In this document: positions 16,044 to 31,000 of the stretch, piece by piece | Layout of the letters: each line of letters opens with the position of its first letter | How positions within the stretch are numbered: position 1 is the stretch's first letter | Assembly: GCF_900111175.1 (NCBI RefSeq) | Contig: NZ_FOGI01000021.1 | Span: 1 to 62,206 of the forward strand | Source: Actinokineospora terrae | GTDB lineage: Bacteria; Actinomycetota; Actinomycetes; Mycobacteriales; Pseudonocardiaceae | Direction of reading: 5' to 3' | DNA: 62,206 bases | Notes under the pieces: generated by a model | What the model was told of the DNA's origin: nothing | Databases searched by the model: none | Seen by the model: the letters and a program-made list of their open reading frames with translations, nothing else | Made by a program: the position numbers and the translations under genes

Positions 16044-19000
16044 TCACGACCGCTTACCCCGCCGGAGCGAGTGGTAGACCATGCCGACACCGGCCACGGT
16101 GAGCAGCAGGCCGACGGTGAGCCACCGCAGCAGGGCGAACCCGGTGTAGCTGAGGTCCTGGTCCTCGGGATCGGTGGTGTCCGGCTTCTGACCGGAGGTG
16201 TCGGTGTCGGTGTCCGGCACCTGGGTGCCGGGGTCGTCGTCGGTGTCGGCCGCGCTGACGTCGGTGGAGGCGGTGGCGGTGTCGTCGGTGTCCTCGGAGT
16301 CGATGACGTCGGCCGCGGTCAGGGTGGCGATGTTGACCAGCGAGCCGACCCGGTCGATGCGGGCGGCGACCCGCAGCGTGGGCTGCTCCCCCGGCGTGAT
16401 CGCGTCCAGGCGCCACACGCCCGACGCCGGGTCGTAGGTGCCGGTGCTGGTCACCGCGGAGATCAGGGTGACCCCGGCGGGCAGCTCGTCGGTGACCGTC
16501 ACCGCGGGCGCGGTGGACGGGCCCGCGTTGCTGAGCACGACGACCCAGTTGATCTCGTCGCCCACCGCGGCCGTGGTCTTGTCCGCGGTCTTGACCACCG
16601 AGAGCGCGGTGCGGCGCTGGACTGGTTCGCTGGACACGGCGTCGTCGTCGGCGGTGTTGGCGTCCGCCGAGGACGAGGTGGCCAGCACCGAGTTGACCAG
16701 CGTGTCACCGGCCACCGCCGGGTCGATCGCGGCGGTGAGCCGGACCGTGGCGGTGGCACCCGCGGCGAGGGTGCCGATGCCGCAGCTGACGACGCTGTCG
16801 GTGGCGGTGCAGGTCGCCCCGGTGGCCGAGACGTAGGTGGCACCGGTGGGCAGCGCGTCGGTGATGACCACGTCGGCCGCGGCGCTGGTGCCCGCGTTGG
16901 TCACCGCGACCACCCAGGTCGCGTTGTCACCGGCGACGATCGGGCCGTCCACGGTCTTGCTGACCTGCAGGTCGACCTGGGCGTCGACGGTGCTGGTCGA
17001 GGAGGCGAAGTTGTCGGTCGGGCTCTGCTCCGCGGTCGACGACACCACCGAGGCGGTGTTGACGATCGAGCCGGAGGTGGCGTTCGCCCGCACCTGGCCG
17101 GAGATCAGCACCGTCGCGGAGTCGCCCGGCGCGATGTCGCCGAGGTCGCAGACCAGGCGGTTGGTGGTGAGCACGCAGCCCGCGGGCACCACGACGCCCT
17201 CGACGTTGGTGGGCAGCTGGTCGGTGAGCACGACCTCCCTGGCCGTGGAGCTGCCGTTGTTGGTGATGGTCAGCAGCCAGCTGATCGGGTCGCCCGGCGC
17301 GTACAGCGGGCGGTCCGGGGTCATGGCCAGGCCGAGGTCGGTCACCGCCGCCGCCGTGCCCGCGATGGACACCGTGTTGTCCGACGGGTCGGCCTCGGTG
17401 ACGTCGGAGACCACGGTCGCGGTGTTGCTGATCGTGTTCGGCACGAACCCGGGGTCGACGTCGACCACGATCGTCACCGTCACGTCGCCGTCGGGCCCGA
17501 TGGAGCCCGGGGTGCAGGTCACGACCTGGCCGGTGATGTCGCAGGTGCCCGCGGTCGCGGTCGCCGACACCGGGGTGAGGCCGGGGCCGATCGGGTCGGT
17601 GATGACCACGTTGGTGGCCGTCGAGTACCCGAAGTTGATGACCTCGATGGTGTAGGTCGCCTGCTGGCCGGGGGTGACCGGGTCGGGGCTCAGCGACTTG
17701 TCGATGGACAGGTCGGCGACCTGGCTGACCTGGGTGACGGCCAGGCTGGTGTTGTTCGAGACGTCGGTGTCGGACACCGTGGTGCTCACCGACGCGGCGT
17801 TGTCCAGTTGCTGGTCGCTGAACTCCGGGTCGACCTGGGCGGTGATGGTGAGCGCCCGGTCGCCGCCCTGGGCGAGGGTGCCCAGCGCGCAGCGGTAGGT
17901 GCGGCCGGTGAGCACGCAGGCCGGGTCGGCGCTGACCGGGGTGACGCCCTTGGGCAGGGTGTCGACCACGACCACGTTGCGCGCGTCGGACGGGCCGTCC
18001 GCGTGCACCCCCAGCGTCCAGGTGATGTTCTGGCCCGCGGTGATCTGCGTCGGGCCGCCCTTGGTGATGGACACGTCGGTCTCGGTGGAGACCACCTGGG
18101 TGACGATCACCGACTCGTTGCCGGGCACCGGGTCGTTCGTCGTGGACTCGACCAGGCCGACCACGGTGGCGTCGCCCGCGACGTCGGAGCTGAACACGCC
18201 GCGCACCTCGATCACGACCTCGGCGCCGGGCGCCAACGGGCCGAGCTCGCAGGCGATGGTGGTGTCACAGGTGACCCCGTTGGGCGCGAGGATCGTGATG
18301 TTCTCGAACTCGCCGGGCAGGCCGAGCGCCAGCCGGACGGCCACCGCGGTGGACGGACCGGCGTTGCGCGCCTTGGCGACCACGACCGCCGGGGCGCCCG
18401 CGGTCAGCGTGTCGGCGGTGAAGTCCAGCACCATCGACAGGTCTGCGTCGGCGGCGACCGGCTCGGACAGCGCCACCGTGTTGCCCGCGCCGTTCGGGTC
18501 GCTCGCGGCGGAGTCGACGGTCACGGTGCTGGTCAGCGGCGCGGTCTGCTCGGGCGCGACGGTCCCGGTCACCAGGACCTCGACCGAGGCGCCGGGGGCC
18601 AGCGAGGCGACGGTGCAGGTGACGGCGGTGTCGCAGGTGACGCCCGGCGGGGCGGTGACCACGACGTCGAGCAGGCCCGCCGGGACCGGGATGGTGATGG
18701 TCACCCCGGTGGCCACCGACGGTCCGGCGTTGGCCACGGTCGCGGTGATGGTCGCCGCGGCGCCCGCCACGACCCGGTCCGGGCCGATGTCGGCGGTGAC
18801 GGTCAGGTCGGCGACGGCGGTGACCGAGTTGGACACCGTGATGGTGTTGTCGGTCTGGTCGGCGTCGGCGGTGGCCGAGTCGGCGGTCGCGGTGATCTCG
18901 ATCGGGCCGGTCGCGTCGGCGGCGAGCACCGACTGGACCACCACGGTCACCGTGGCGCCCGGGGCGAGCGTCCCGACGGTGCACAGCACCGAGGAGTCGC

Positions 19001-22000
19001 AGGTGACGCCCGCGGGCGCGGTCACCTGGACCTGCTGCAGGCCCGACGGCAGTGGGATGGCGAAGGTGACGCCGGTCGCGGTGGACGGGCCGTCGTTGGT
19101 GATGTTCGCGGTGATCGTCACCGGCGAGCCCGCGACCGGCGGGCCGGAGGTGACCACCGCGGTGGCGACCAGGTCGGCGTTGGCGGCCACCGGCGCGGTG
19201 GTGGTGAACGAGTTGTCGGTCGGCGTCGAGTCGGTGGCGGGCGAGGTCGCCGAGGCGCTCACCGTCAGGTCACCGGTCGCCGCCGGGTCGACCGTGCCGC
19301 GCAGCACGATGGAGACCTGGGCGCCGGGGGCGACGCTCGCGATCACGCAGGTGCCCGCCGCGTCGCAGGTGACGCCCGCCGGGACCACGAAGTCCGCGCC
19401 GGTGAGCCCGGCGGGAACCGGGATCACGACGACCACGCCGGTCGCGGCGGACGGCCCGCTGTTGGCTACGGTGACGGTGGCCGACAGCGGCGAGCCCGCG
19501 GTCGGGGTGGCCGGGTCGAGCACGACCGTGGTGCGCAGGTCGGCGCTGACCACCAGCGGCGGCGTGATCGTCACGGTGCGGTCGGCCGGGTCCGGGCCGG
19601 GGGTCGGCGAGGACACGGTGGCGGTGAAGGTGGGCGGCGTCGTGGTGGTCGGGGTGACCCGGCCGGTGACCACGACGGTCAGCGTGGTGCCCGGTGCCAC
19701 GTCGCCGATGGTGCAGCTGACGCTGTTGTCGCAGGTCACGCCCGGCGGCGCGGTGACCGTCACGCCATCGACACCGGGCGGGATCGGCAGGGTGAAGCTC
19801 ACCCCGGTGGCCGTGGACGGGCCGCCGTTGCCGATCACGGTGGTGGCGGTGAAGTTCTCCCCGGCGGTCAACGTGCCCGGGTTGAACGTGGTGTTGATCG
19901 ACAGGTCGGCGGACGAGGTGACCCCGGCGTTGAGGGTCACGGTGCCGCTGCCGTCGGGGTCGGGGGTGGCCGAGCCCGCGGTGGCGGTGAAGGTCAGCGC
20001 GGTCGTGTTCGCGTTCGGCGCGACGACCCCGTTGACCACCAGGTCGATGGTGGCGCCGGGCGCCAGGCTCGCCGCGGTGCAGCTGACGGTGTTGTCGCAG
20101 GTCACGCCCGGCGGGGCGGTGACGGTGACGTTCTGGACGCCCGCCGGGATCGGCAGGGTGAAGGTCACGCCGGTCGCGGTGGACGGGCCGGTGTTGCTGA
20201 CCGTCGCGGTGACCCGCACCGGCGACCCGGCGACCAGGGCGGTCGGGTCGAGCGCCGCGGTCACGCCGACGTTGGCCGAGGCGGTCACCGCGGCGGTGGC
20301 CGACGCGCTGTTGTCCGCGGTCGACGGGTCGGGCGACGGCGAGGACGCCGCGGCGGTGAAGGTCAGCGACGAGTCGGCGAAGTCGGCGGCGACGGCGGCC
20401 ACGACCACGATCTGCGCGGACGCGCCGGGCGCCAGCGGGTCGATGGTGCAGCTCACCGAGCGCGCCACACAGCTCACGCCACCGGGCGCGGTGTACTGGA
20501 CGTCGGTGACGGTGACCCCGGCCAGGTCCGGCAGGTCGACGGTGACCGGTCCGGAGGTGGACGGGCCGGTGTTGCGGACGGTCACGGTGTGCTTGACCGT
20601 GGTGCCCGCGGTGACCGAGGTCGAGTCGAGCGCGCTGGTGACGGCGAGGTTCGCGGCGACCGTCACCGCCGTGGTGGCGGTGGCCGAGTCGTTGCCCGAG
20701 GTCGGGTCGGCGCTCGGCGAGTCCAGCGTGCCGGTGAAGGTCAGCGCCGGTCCGGTGTAGGTCGGGGCGATCGTGCCGGTGACCGCGATGGTGATCTGCG
20801 CGCCCGGGGCGAGGTCGCCCAGGGTGCAGACCGCAGTGGTGTCGCAGGTGACCCCGGCCGGGCCGGTGACCTGGACGCCGGTCAGCCCGGCCGGGATCGG
20901 CAGGGTGAACGTGGCGCCCGCGGCGGTCGACGGACCGGCGTTGCGCAGGGTCGCGGTGATCGCGATCGGGGTGCCCGCGACGGCGGTCGTGGGACCGGTC
21001 AGCGACACCAGTGCCAGGTCGGCGGCCACGGTGACCGGCAGGGTGATCGTGCTGGTGTTCCCGCTCGGCGCCGGGTCACCAGCACCGGAGGACGCGGCGC
21101 CGGTGAACGGCAGGTCGGAGCCGGTGAAGGTCGGCGACACCGTGCCGCGCACCGTGATCACCGTGTTCGCGCCCGCCGCGAGGGAGCTGATCGTGCAGGA
21201 CACGGCGGTGTCGCAGGTGACGCCCGCCGGGGCGTCGACGACCACGTTGGTCAGGCCCGCGGGCACCGAGATGGTGACCGCGACACCGGTCGCGGTGGAC
21301 GGACCCGCGTTGCTGACCGTCGCGGTGATCGCGACCGGCGACCCTGCGGTGAGCGAGCTCGGGTCGGCGGTGACGGCGACCCCGAGGTCCGCGGTGACCG
21401 CGACCGGGGACACCACGGTGGTGGAGTTGTCCGCCTGGTTCGAGTCCGGGGTGGAGCTCGCGGCACTGGCGGTCAGGCTCACGCTGCCGCCGGTGAAGCC
21501 CGCGTCCACCCGGCCGCGCACGACGACCACGACGTCGCCACCAGCGGCGAGCGGTCCCACCCTGCAGGCGACGGTGGTGTCGCAGGTGACCCCGGCCGGG
21601 GCGGTGACCAGGACGTCGACCACGCCTGCCGGGATCGGCAGGGTGAAGGTGACGCCCGCCGCGACGGACGGCCCGGCGTTGCGGATGGTCGTGGTCGCGC
21701 TGAACGGCGAGCCCGCGGTCAACCCGGCCGGGTCGACGACGGTCTGCACGGACAGCCCGGCCGAGGCGCCGGTCGCCGCGTCGTAGCCCGCGGTGTTGTT
21801 GCCCGGCGAGGCGTCCGGCGTCGGCGAGGACGCGGTGGCGCTGAACGGCAGGGTGCTCCCGGTGAAGGCAGGGTCGACGGTGCCGCGGATGGTGATCACG
21901 GTGGAGGCGCCGGGGGCGACCGTCGCCGCGGTGCAGACCACGGCGGTGGTGCAGGTGACGCCAGCGGGGGCGACGACCTCGACGTTGACCACACCGGCGG

Positions 22001-25000
22001 GCAGCGGCACGGCGAAGGTGACGCTGGTCGCGGTCGACGGGCCCGCGTTGCGCAGGGTCGCGGTCGCGGTGAACGCGGACCCGGCGGTGAGCGTGCCCGG
22101 GTCGACCGACAGCTGCGTGGACAGGTCGGCGTTGACGGCGACCGGGCGGGTCGTGCTGCTGCTGTTGCCCGTCGTGTCCGGGTCCGGCGTCGGCGACGAC
22201 ACCGCGGTGTCGAAGGTCAGCGACCCGCCGGTGAAGTCCGGCGCGACCCGACTGGTCACGGTGATCACGAGCTGCTCGCCCGCGTCGACCGAGCCGACGT
22301 TGCAGGCGACCGAGGTGTCGCAGGTGACCCCGGCGGGGGCGTTCACCAGGACGTCGATCAGACCTGCCGGGACCGGGAAGGTGTAGGTGGTCCCGACCGC
22401 GGCAGAGGGGCCGGTGTTGCGGATGGTGGTGGTGATCGTGACCGGCGAGCCCGCGGTCAGCCCGCCGGACGGGTCGACGGTGGTGGACGCGCTCAGGTCG
22501 GCGGAGGCGTTGACCTGGACCGGCACCGTGGTGCTGTTGTCGGCGGTGTCCTGGTCGGCGGTCGGCGAGGCGACCGAGCCGGTGAACACCAGCCCGGTGC
22601 CCGCGAAGTCCGGCGCGACCCTGGCCCGGACGAGGACGTCGACCTGGGTGTTCGGCGCGAGGGACCCGATGGTGCAGGCGACCGCCGTGTCGCAGGTGAC
22701 GCCCGCGGGGGCGACGACCTCGACGTCGACCACCCCGGCCGGGATCGGCAGGGTCAGCGTGACGCCGGTGGCGGCCGAGGGACCGTCGTTGCGGGCGCTG
22801 ACGGTCGTGGTGAACGCCTCGCCGGAGACCAGGCTGAGCGGGTTCGGGGTGACGGTGACCCGCAGGTCGGCGGTCACGCCGACGGTGCCGGTGACCGTGG
22901 TCGAGTTGTCGGCCTGGTTCGGGTCGGCGGTGGTGGCCGCGGTGCTCGGGGTGAACGCCAGCGACGGGCCGGTGAAGGCCGGGTCGACGGTGCCGCGCAC
23001 CTCGACCCGCACGTCGGCGCCGGGGGCGACCGAGCCGATGGTGCACTTCACCGAGGTGTCGCAGGTGACGCCCGCCGGGGCGATGACCTCGACGCCGATG
23101 ACGCCCGCCGGGATCGGCAGGGTGAAGGTGGCGCCGGTCGCGGTGGACGGACCGCTGTTGGAGACCGTGGTCACCGAGGTGAACGGCGACCCGGCGACCA
23201 GGGCGGTCGGGTCCAGGGTGGAGACGACCGACAGGTTGGCGGAGCTGCCGACCGCGGTGGTGGCGGTCGCGGTGTTGTCCGCGGTCGACGGGTCGTTCGC
23301 GGCGGTCGTGGTCGTGGCGGTCAGCGTGAGGTCGGGCGCGCTGAAGTCGGGGGCGATCCGACCGCGCACCGTGATCTCCACGGAGGCGCCCGGGGCGAGG
23401 TCCCCGAAGGTGCAGCTGACCCCGGTGGTGCAGCTGACCCCGGCCGGGCTGAGCACCTCGACGTCGACGATCCCAGAGGGCAGCGGCAGCGACAGCGTGG
23501 TGCCCGCGGCGGTGGACGGACCCGCGTTGCGCACCGTCACCTTGGCGGCGACCGGGGAACCGGCGACCACGGCACCGGGCTCGTAGGCGAGCGTGACGCC
23601 GAGATCGGCCGCGGTGCCCACGGTGCCGGTGACGCTGAACGCGTTGTCGGCGGTGTTCGGGTCGGTTACCGCGGAGGTCGCGGAGCCGGTGAAGGTCAAC
23701 GGGCTGGTGACGGTGGGGGCCACGGTGCCGCGGACGACCACGGTCACCGTGCCGCCTGCCGGAACGGTCCCCACGGTGCAGGCGACCGCGGTGTCACAGG
23801 TGACCCCGGCGGGCGCGCCCACGGTGACACCGGTGACGCCGGCGGGCACCGGAACGGTGAAGCTGACGCCGGTCGCGGCGGACGGGCCGTTGTTGGTCAG
23901 CGTGGTGGTGACCGCGATGGCGGTGCCCGCGGTGATCGGGTTCGGGGTGACCTGGGCGGTGAACGCCAGGTCGGCCGCGGTGGCGGTCGTGCCCGTGTCG
24001 GTGGACGAGTTGTTGCCCGGCGTCGGGTCGGACGTCTGGGCGGTGGCCGTCGCGGTGGCGGTGATCGGCGCGGTCACGTCCTGCGCGACGGTGCCGCGCA
24101 GCACGACCCGCACGGAGGCGTTGGGCGCCAGGGTGCCGAGGGTGCAGAACACGCCGGTGTCGCAGTTCACCCCGGCGGGCGCGGTGACGCTGACGTTGAT
24201 CACGCCCGCGGGCACCGGGATGGCCAGGGTGGCGCCGACCGCGGTGGACGGGCCGCGGTTGACCACGTCGGCGACGATCTCGATCGGGCTGCCCGCGACC
24301 GGGTTGTCCTGGGTGATGTCGAGCAGCGCGTCGAGGTCGGCCGACGCGGCGACCGGCCTGGTCACCGAGGAGGTGCCGTCACCGGGGGTCGGGTCCGGGG
24401 TGGTCGAACCGGAGGTGGCGGTCAACGTGATCGAGTTGCCCGCGTAGGCCGGGTCGAGCACGCCGGTGACGGTGATGACGACGTCGGCGCCCGGCTCGAT
24501 GGAGCCGATGGTGCACGCCACCGAGGTGTCGCAGGTGACGCCGACCGGGGCGTTGACCACGACGTTCGTCAGGCCCGCGGGCACCGGGATCGCCAGGGTG
24601 ACGCCCGCGGCGGTGGACGGACCCGCGTTGCTGACCCGCGCGGTGGCGGTGACCGGGGTACCCGGGGTCACTGTGGCCGGGTCGACGGCGAGCGCCACGG
24701 AGACGCCCGCGTTCGCGCCGACCGGCGTGGTCGTGGTGGCGGTGTTGTTGGCGGGCGTCGGGTCGGCGCTGGAGGTGGCCGCCGAACCGGTCAGGGTGAT
24801 GTCCGGGCCGGTGAACCCGGGGGCGACCCTGGCCCGCACGGTGATCACGGACTCAGTGCCGGGCGCGAGCGTGCCGACCGTGCAGGCGACGCTCTCGTCA
24901 CAGGTCACCCCGGCCGGGGCGGTGACCTCGACGGCGACGACTCCGCTGGGCACCGGGAGGGTGAAGGTGGTGCCGGTCGCGGTGGACGGGCCCTCGTTGC

Positions 25001-28000
25001 GCACGGTCGCGGTGACGGTCACCGGCGATCCGGCGACCAGCGGCCGCGGGTCGACGACGAGCGCGACGCGCACGTCCCCGGCGACGCCGACACCGGTGGT
25101 GGCGGTGCTGCTGTTGTCGGCGGGCGACGGGTCGCTCACCGGGGAGGTGACCGTCGAGGTGACGGTGATGTCCGGGGTGGTGACGTCCGCCTTGACCCGG
25201 CCGCGCACGGTGACCACCAGGTCCTGGCCCGGCGCCACACTCGCGGCGGTGCACCGGACGGAGGTGTCGCAGGTGACGCCGGGGGGCGCCTCCACCGTGA
25301 TGTCCTCCAGCCCGGCGGGCACCGGCAGGGTGAACACGACACCGGTGGCCGTGGACGGCCCGCCGTTGCGGATCGTCGAGGTCAGGGTGACCGGCGAGCC
25401 CGCGGTGAGCGGGCTGGGCGCGACCGCGGTGACGACCGACAGGTCGGCCGACGACGAGGTCGACGAGGTCGCGGTGGCGGAGTCGTTGGTCGGATTGTTG
25501 TCGGGGCTGGACGCGTCAACCGAGGCGGTCAGCGCCAGCGTGCCGCCGGTGAAGTCGGGGGCGAGCACACCGCGCACGATCACGGTGATCTCGGTGCCGG
25601 GCAGCATGGTGCCCACCGCGCAGGCCACGGTCGGGTCGCAGGTGACGCCCGGGGGCGCGGTGACCTGCACGTCGCGCAGTTCGGCCGGGATCGGCAGCGT
25701 GAAGGTCACGTCGGTCGCGGTGGACGGGCCGTTCGCCCGCACGGTCGCGGTGACCGTCACCGGCGAACCGGCGACCGGGGCAGCCGGGTCGATGGTGGCG
25801 GTGACCCCGAGGTCGGCGGAGACCTCGGACTGGGAGACGGTGGTGGTCGTGTTGTCGCCCGGGTTCGGGTCACCGGCGTCGGAGGACACCGACGCCGACA
25901 CGGTCAGCGTGTTCTCGGTGTAGGTGGGCGACACCCGGCCGCGGAGGACGATCTGGATGTCGCCGACCGGCAGGGTCCCGACAGCGCAGGCCACCGTGAC
26001 GTCGCAGGTGACGCCGGGGGGCGCCTCCACAGTGACGTCCTCGAGCCCGACCGGCACCGGGAGGGTGAAGGTGGTGCCCGCCGCGACCGACGGACCGGCG
26101 TTGGTGATCTTCGCGGTGATGGCCACCGGGCCACCGGCCACGACCGGCGTCGGGTTCACCGAGACGGCGATCCGCAGGTCGGCGGTCGGGCTGACCGGCG
26201 TGCTCGCGGTGGCGGTGTTGTCACCGGGGTTCGGGTCCTCGACCGGGCTGGCGACCGTCGCCTCGGCGTCGACCAGCGGCGCGGAGAAGTCGGCTGGCAC
26301 GGTGGCCCGCAGGGTGAGCTGCGCGCTGCCCTCCTTGCCCGGGGTGAGCGCGGGGATGACGCACCGCAGGGCGGCGCTGTCGCAGGTGACCCCGGGCGGC
26401 CCGGTGAGGGTCGCGCCGGTGGTGCCCGCCGGGGCGACCGCGGTGACCACGATGTCGCGCGCGGTCGACGGACCGGCGTTGATCGCGGTGACCGTCCAGC
26501 TCGCCTGCTGGCCCGGGGTGACCGTCGGGGTGTCGGAGACGACCTCGACGAAGATGTCGGCGCGCGGCCGCACCGTGCTCGACGCGCTGTCGCTGCGACC
26601 GTCCGGCTGGGTGTTGGTCGGTTCCGCGACGGCCGATTCCAGCGTCGCGCTGCTGCTCAGCTGCGCGGCGGTGACGTCAGGGGCGACCATTGCGTAGACC
26701 GTGACCGTCGTGGTGTTGCCCGCGCCGACCGTGCCCAGGTCGCAGCGGACCGTCTGGTCGACAACCGTGCAGGTGCCGCCGGAGGCGATCGCGGTGATCT
26801 CACCGACACCCGCGGGCAGCGTGTGCACGACGGTGACCGGGGCGTCGGACGGCCCGGAGTTGACCACCTCCAGGTCCCAGGTCGCGGTGTCGCCGGGGAC
26901 GATCTCGGCGGGCGCGGTCAGGTCGACCGACAGGTCCGCCACCCGGACGACCGCGGCCTCGGCGCTGGCCGAGTTGTTGCTCTGGTCGGGGTCGGCGGTC
27001 GAGCCCTGCACGGAGATGGACTTGACGATGTTGCCATCGGCGAACGACGAGGCCACCCGCACCGGGATCCGCACGATCACGGCGGTGGTCGGGTCGATCC
27101 GGCCGAGGTCGCAGACCACGCTGCGGCCGATCATCGAGCAGGTGCCCTGGGTGGAGGTGATCGGGCCGCCGATGTCGGTGCCATCGGGCAGCGGCGAGAA
27201 GGTCACCACGCCCTGGGTGCTGGACGGGCCCTGGCTGCTGACGGTCGCGGTGTAGAGCAGGGTGGTGCCCGGCGCGACCGGGTTCGGGTCGACCGAGAGG
27301 CCGGTCGCCAGGTCGGCCGAGGTGGTGACCGCGACGGTGGACGCCGCCGAGTTGTCCCGGCCGTCCGAGTCGGGGGTCGGCGACGAGACGTTGATCCGCG
27401 ACTCCAGCGTGGAGCCCGCGTAGTTGGGGTCGACCGTGCCGGTGAACCGGACCACGACCGAGGCGCCCGGCGCGATGTCGCCCAGCGAGCACGCGGTGAG
27501 GTTCTGGCAGGACGGCTGGTCGCTGGTCAGGCCGAGCAGACCGGCGGGCAGGACCCCGTCGAGGGCGACCGCGTCGGCGGTGGACGGGCCGTCGTTGGTG
27601 ATGGTGACGGTGTAGGTCAGCGGCCTGCCCGCGACCACGGTGCCGGGCACCGCGACCCCGATGGACAGGTCGGCCGACTCGGTGGCCGAGGCGGTGACCG
27701 ACCCGGAGTTGTCCGAGCCGTCCACCTCGGGCGTCGGGCTCGACACCGAGGCGGTGTTGGCGACCGTGTCGCCTGCGCCATCGGCGAGCACACCGCGCAC
27801 GGTCACCGTGACCGGCGGCGCGCCCGCGGCGATGGTGCCCAGCGCGCAGGCGACGTCCTGCCCGGTCAGCGTGCAGGTGCCTACCGGGGTCTGGACGGTG
27901 AGCTGGCCGACGGTGGCGGGCACCGTGTCGGCGAGGGTGACCGACTGGGCGTCGGACGGGCCGCCGTTGCTCACCTCGATGGCGAACACGATCGGCGCCC

Positions 28001-31000
28001 CCTGCACCGGGATGCCGCTGGTGACCGCCTTGGCGACGTGCAGGTTCGCCTGCGGGGTGACCGGCGAGCTGGTGCTGGTCGAGTTGTTGGTCGAGTCGGG
28101 GTCGGGGGTGCCGGACGCGGACGTGCCGGTGGCGGCGATGCTCGGCGCGGTGACGTTCGAGGCGAGCAGCCCGGACAGGGTCACCAGCACCGTGACGCCG
28201 GGGGCGATGGCGCCGACCGGGCAGCTGATGTCGCGGCCGGTGACCGTGCAGGTGCCCGCCTGGGTGGTCGCGGTGATCGCGCTGACGCCCTGCGGGAGGG
28301 TGGCGGTGAGCGTGACGCCGTCCGCGGTCGACGGGCCGAGGTTGCGCGAGCTGAGCACCCAGGTCAGCCGGGTGCCCGGCACGGCGCCAGCCGGGGCGGA
28401 GAGGGTGGTGACGAGGTCCGCGGCGCGGCTGGCCGAGGAGACCGAGTCGGCGACGTTGTTGGACAGGCTCGGGTCTGGGGTCTGCGCGATGGCCTCCGCT
28501 CCCACGGTGAGCGGGCCGGAGTAGGCGGCGTCGATGGTGCCGGTGAGCGTGAGGTCGATGGTCTGCCCGGCGGTGACGACGCCGATCGGGCAGGTCGCGG
28601 CGGCGCCGGAGACGGTGCACACCCCGGACGGCCAGCGGACGGACGCGTTGGTGAGGTACGCGGGGATCGCGACCGTGACCGAGGTGCCGACCGCGTCGGA
28701 CGGACCGGCGTCGCTGACCCGCACGGTCCAGGTGGCGGGCTGGCCCGCGACGACAGTGGCGGGCTGCACGACCACGACGGCGACGTCGGCCTGCGGGTTC
28801 GGCGTGCTGACCGCGGTGGCGGTGTTGTCGCGGGTGTCGGGGTCGGCGGTGCCGCCGCTGATCGTGCCGGTGTTGCGCAGCGAGGCCTCGCTGAACCCGG
28901 CGGCGAGCGTGCCGGAGACGGTGACCGAGGCCGACCCGCCGACCGGGATGTCGCCGATCGGGCAGCTGAAGCGCTGGCCGGTGAGCGCGCACCCGGCCTG
29001 CGGGCGCGGGGTGACCCCGGCGGGCAGCTCGTCGTTGACCACGACGCCGCGCGAGGTGGACGGGCCGCTGTTGGTGACGGTGAACGTCCAGTTCACCTGC
29101 GAGCCCGGCACGACCGGCTCGGGCTGCGCGACCACGGACAGGGCCAGGTCGGCGCTGCTGGTGGTGTCCGAGACCGCGGACGAGGTGTTGTCGCTGGGGT
29201 CCGGGTCGCTGGAGGTGCTGGAGACGGTGACGGTGTTGGTGACACCGGTGCCGGTGTAGTCGGGGGCGAGCGTGCCGGTGACGGTGACCGTGGCGGTCGC
29301 GCCCGAGGCGAGCACACCGATGGCGCAGACCGCGGCACCGCTGCCGTTGATCGAGCAGGTGCCGAGGGTGGAGGCCACCGCGCTGTAGGTGACGCCTGCC
29401 GGGGCCGGGTCGGTGGTGGTGACGCCGTAGGCCGAGGACGGGCCGTCGTTGCGGACGACCGCCTGCCAGGTGAGCTTGCCGCCCGCGACAGGGGCACCGG
29501 AGGTGAGCACCTGGACGACGGAGACGTCCGCGACAGCGCCAACGGTGGCGGTAGCGGTAGCGGCGTTGTCGGACGGGTGCGAGTCGGCCACGGCGGCCGA
29601 CGCGGTGACGGTGTTGGACACGGTGGACCCGGCGGGGGCGCCGCTGGACAGGTTCACCGTGATGTCGGCGGACACCGAGGCGCCGACCGCGAGCGACGGC
29701 CAGGTGCAGCGCACCGCGCCGGTGTCGAACACGCAGCTCCCGCCGCCCGCGGCGGTGGCGCTGACGAACGTGGTGCCCGCGGGCAGCGGGTCGGTGAGCA
29801 CGACCTGCGGGGCGACCGACGGGCCGAGGTTGGTGGTGCCGACCCGGTAGGTGGCGGGGGTGCCCGCGACCAGCGGCCCGGAGGTCAGCGAGATGGCCGA
29901 GCGCAGGTCGGCGTTGGCGCTGACCGACTGGGTGGCCGAGCTGGAGTTGTTGGCGGTGATGGAGTCCGAGGTGGCCGCGCTGACCGTGGCGGTGTTGACC
30001 ACGGTCGGCGACGAGTAGTCGGCGGCGAGGCGGACGGTGAGCGCGACGGTCCTGATCGCGCCCTGGGCCAGGTCGCCGATCGCGCAGCGGACCTCGGTGC
30101 CGACCAGGGCGCAGCTCGGGTCGGCCGAGATGAAGCTCAGCCCGGTGGGCAGCGGGTCGGAGATGACCACCGACCTGGCGACCGAGGGGCCGTTGTTGGC
30201 GACGGTGATGGTGTAGCTGGTGTCGCGGCCCGCCTCGGCGTTGCCCGAGGTCGCGTTGGTGGTGATGGCCAGGTCGGCGTCGGCGCTGACCGTGGCCGCC
30301 AACGAGATCGCCCGGTTGGCAGGCGTCGGGTCGGGGGTCGGCGAGCCGACCGCGGCGGTGTCGGTCAGCACGGTGCCCGCCGGGGTGTCCGCGGGGACGA
30401 GGGCGTTGAGCACCACGACCCGGGAGCTGCCGGGCGGGATCGTGCCGAACGAGCAGTTGACGCCTGTGTTGTCGGGGGTCGGTGTGCAGGTGCCGCCCTG
30501 GACGGACACGCCGCCGGGCAGCAGGACCATCCCGGTGGGCAGGGTGTCGGACAGCACGACCGCGGTGGCGATGGACGGCCCGGTGTTGGACACGGTCAGC
30601 GTGTAGGTCTGCGCGGTGCCCGCGCGGACCGGGTTCTGCGACATGGTGCCGGTGAGCACCAGGTCGGCGCTCTGCACGACGGGCGTGGAGAGGATGTCGA
30701 GCTGGTCCTCGCCACCGGGGCTCGGGCTGAGCGTGACGACCTGGGCCCTGGTCTCCACCGCACCGGACGCGGTCGGCGACACGTCCACGGTCACCGACAG
30801 CGCGTCGCTGGTGCCCGCCGGGAGCCGGTCGAGCACGCAGGTGACGACCGTGCCCGCGACCGTGCAGGACCCGAGGGTGCTGACCGCGGAGACGACCGTG
30901 AGCTCGGCGGGCACCGTGTAGGTGACGGTCACGCCCGTCGCGTCGGACGGTCCGTTGTTGGCGGCGACGATGGCGTAGGTGGCGCGGGCACCGGCGACGA

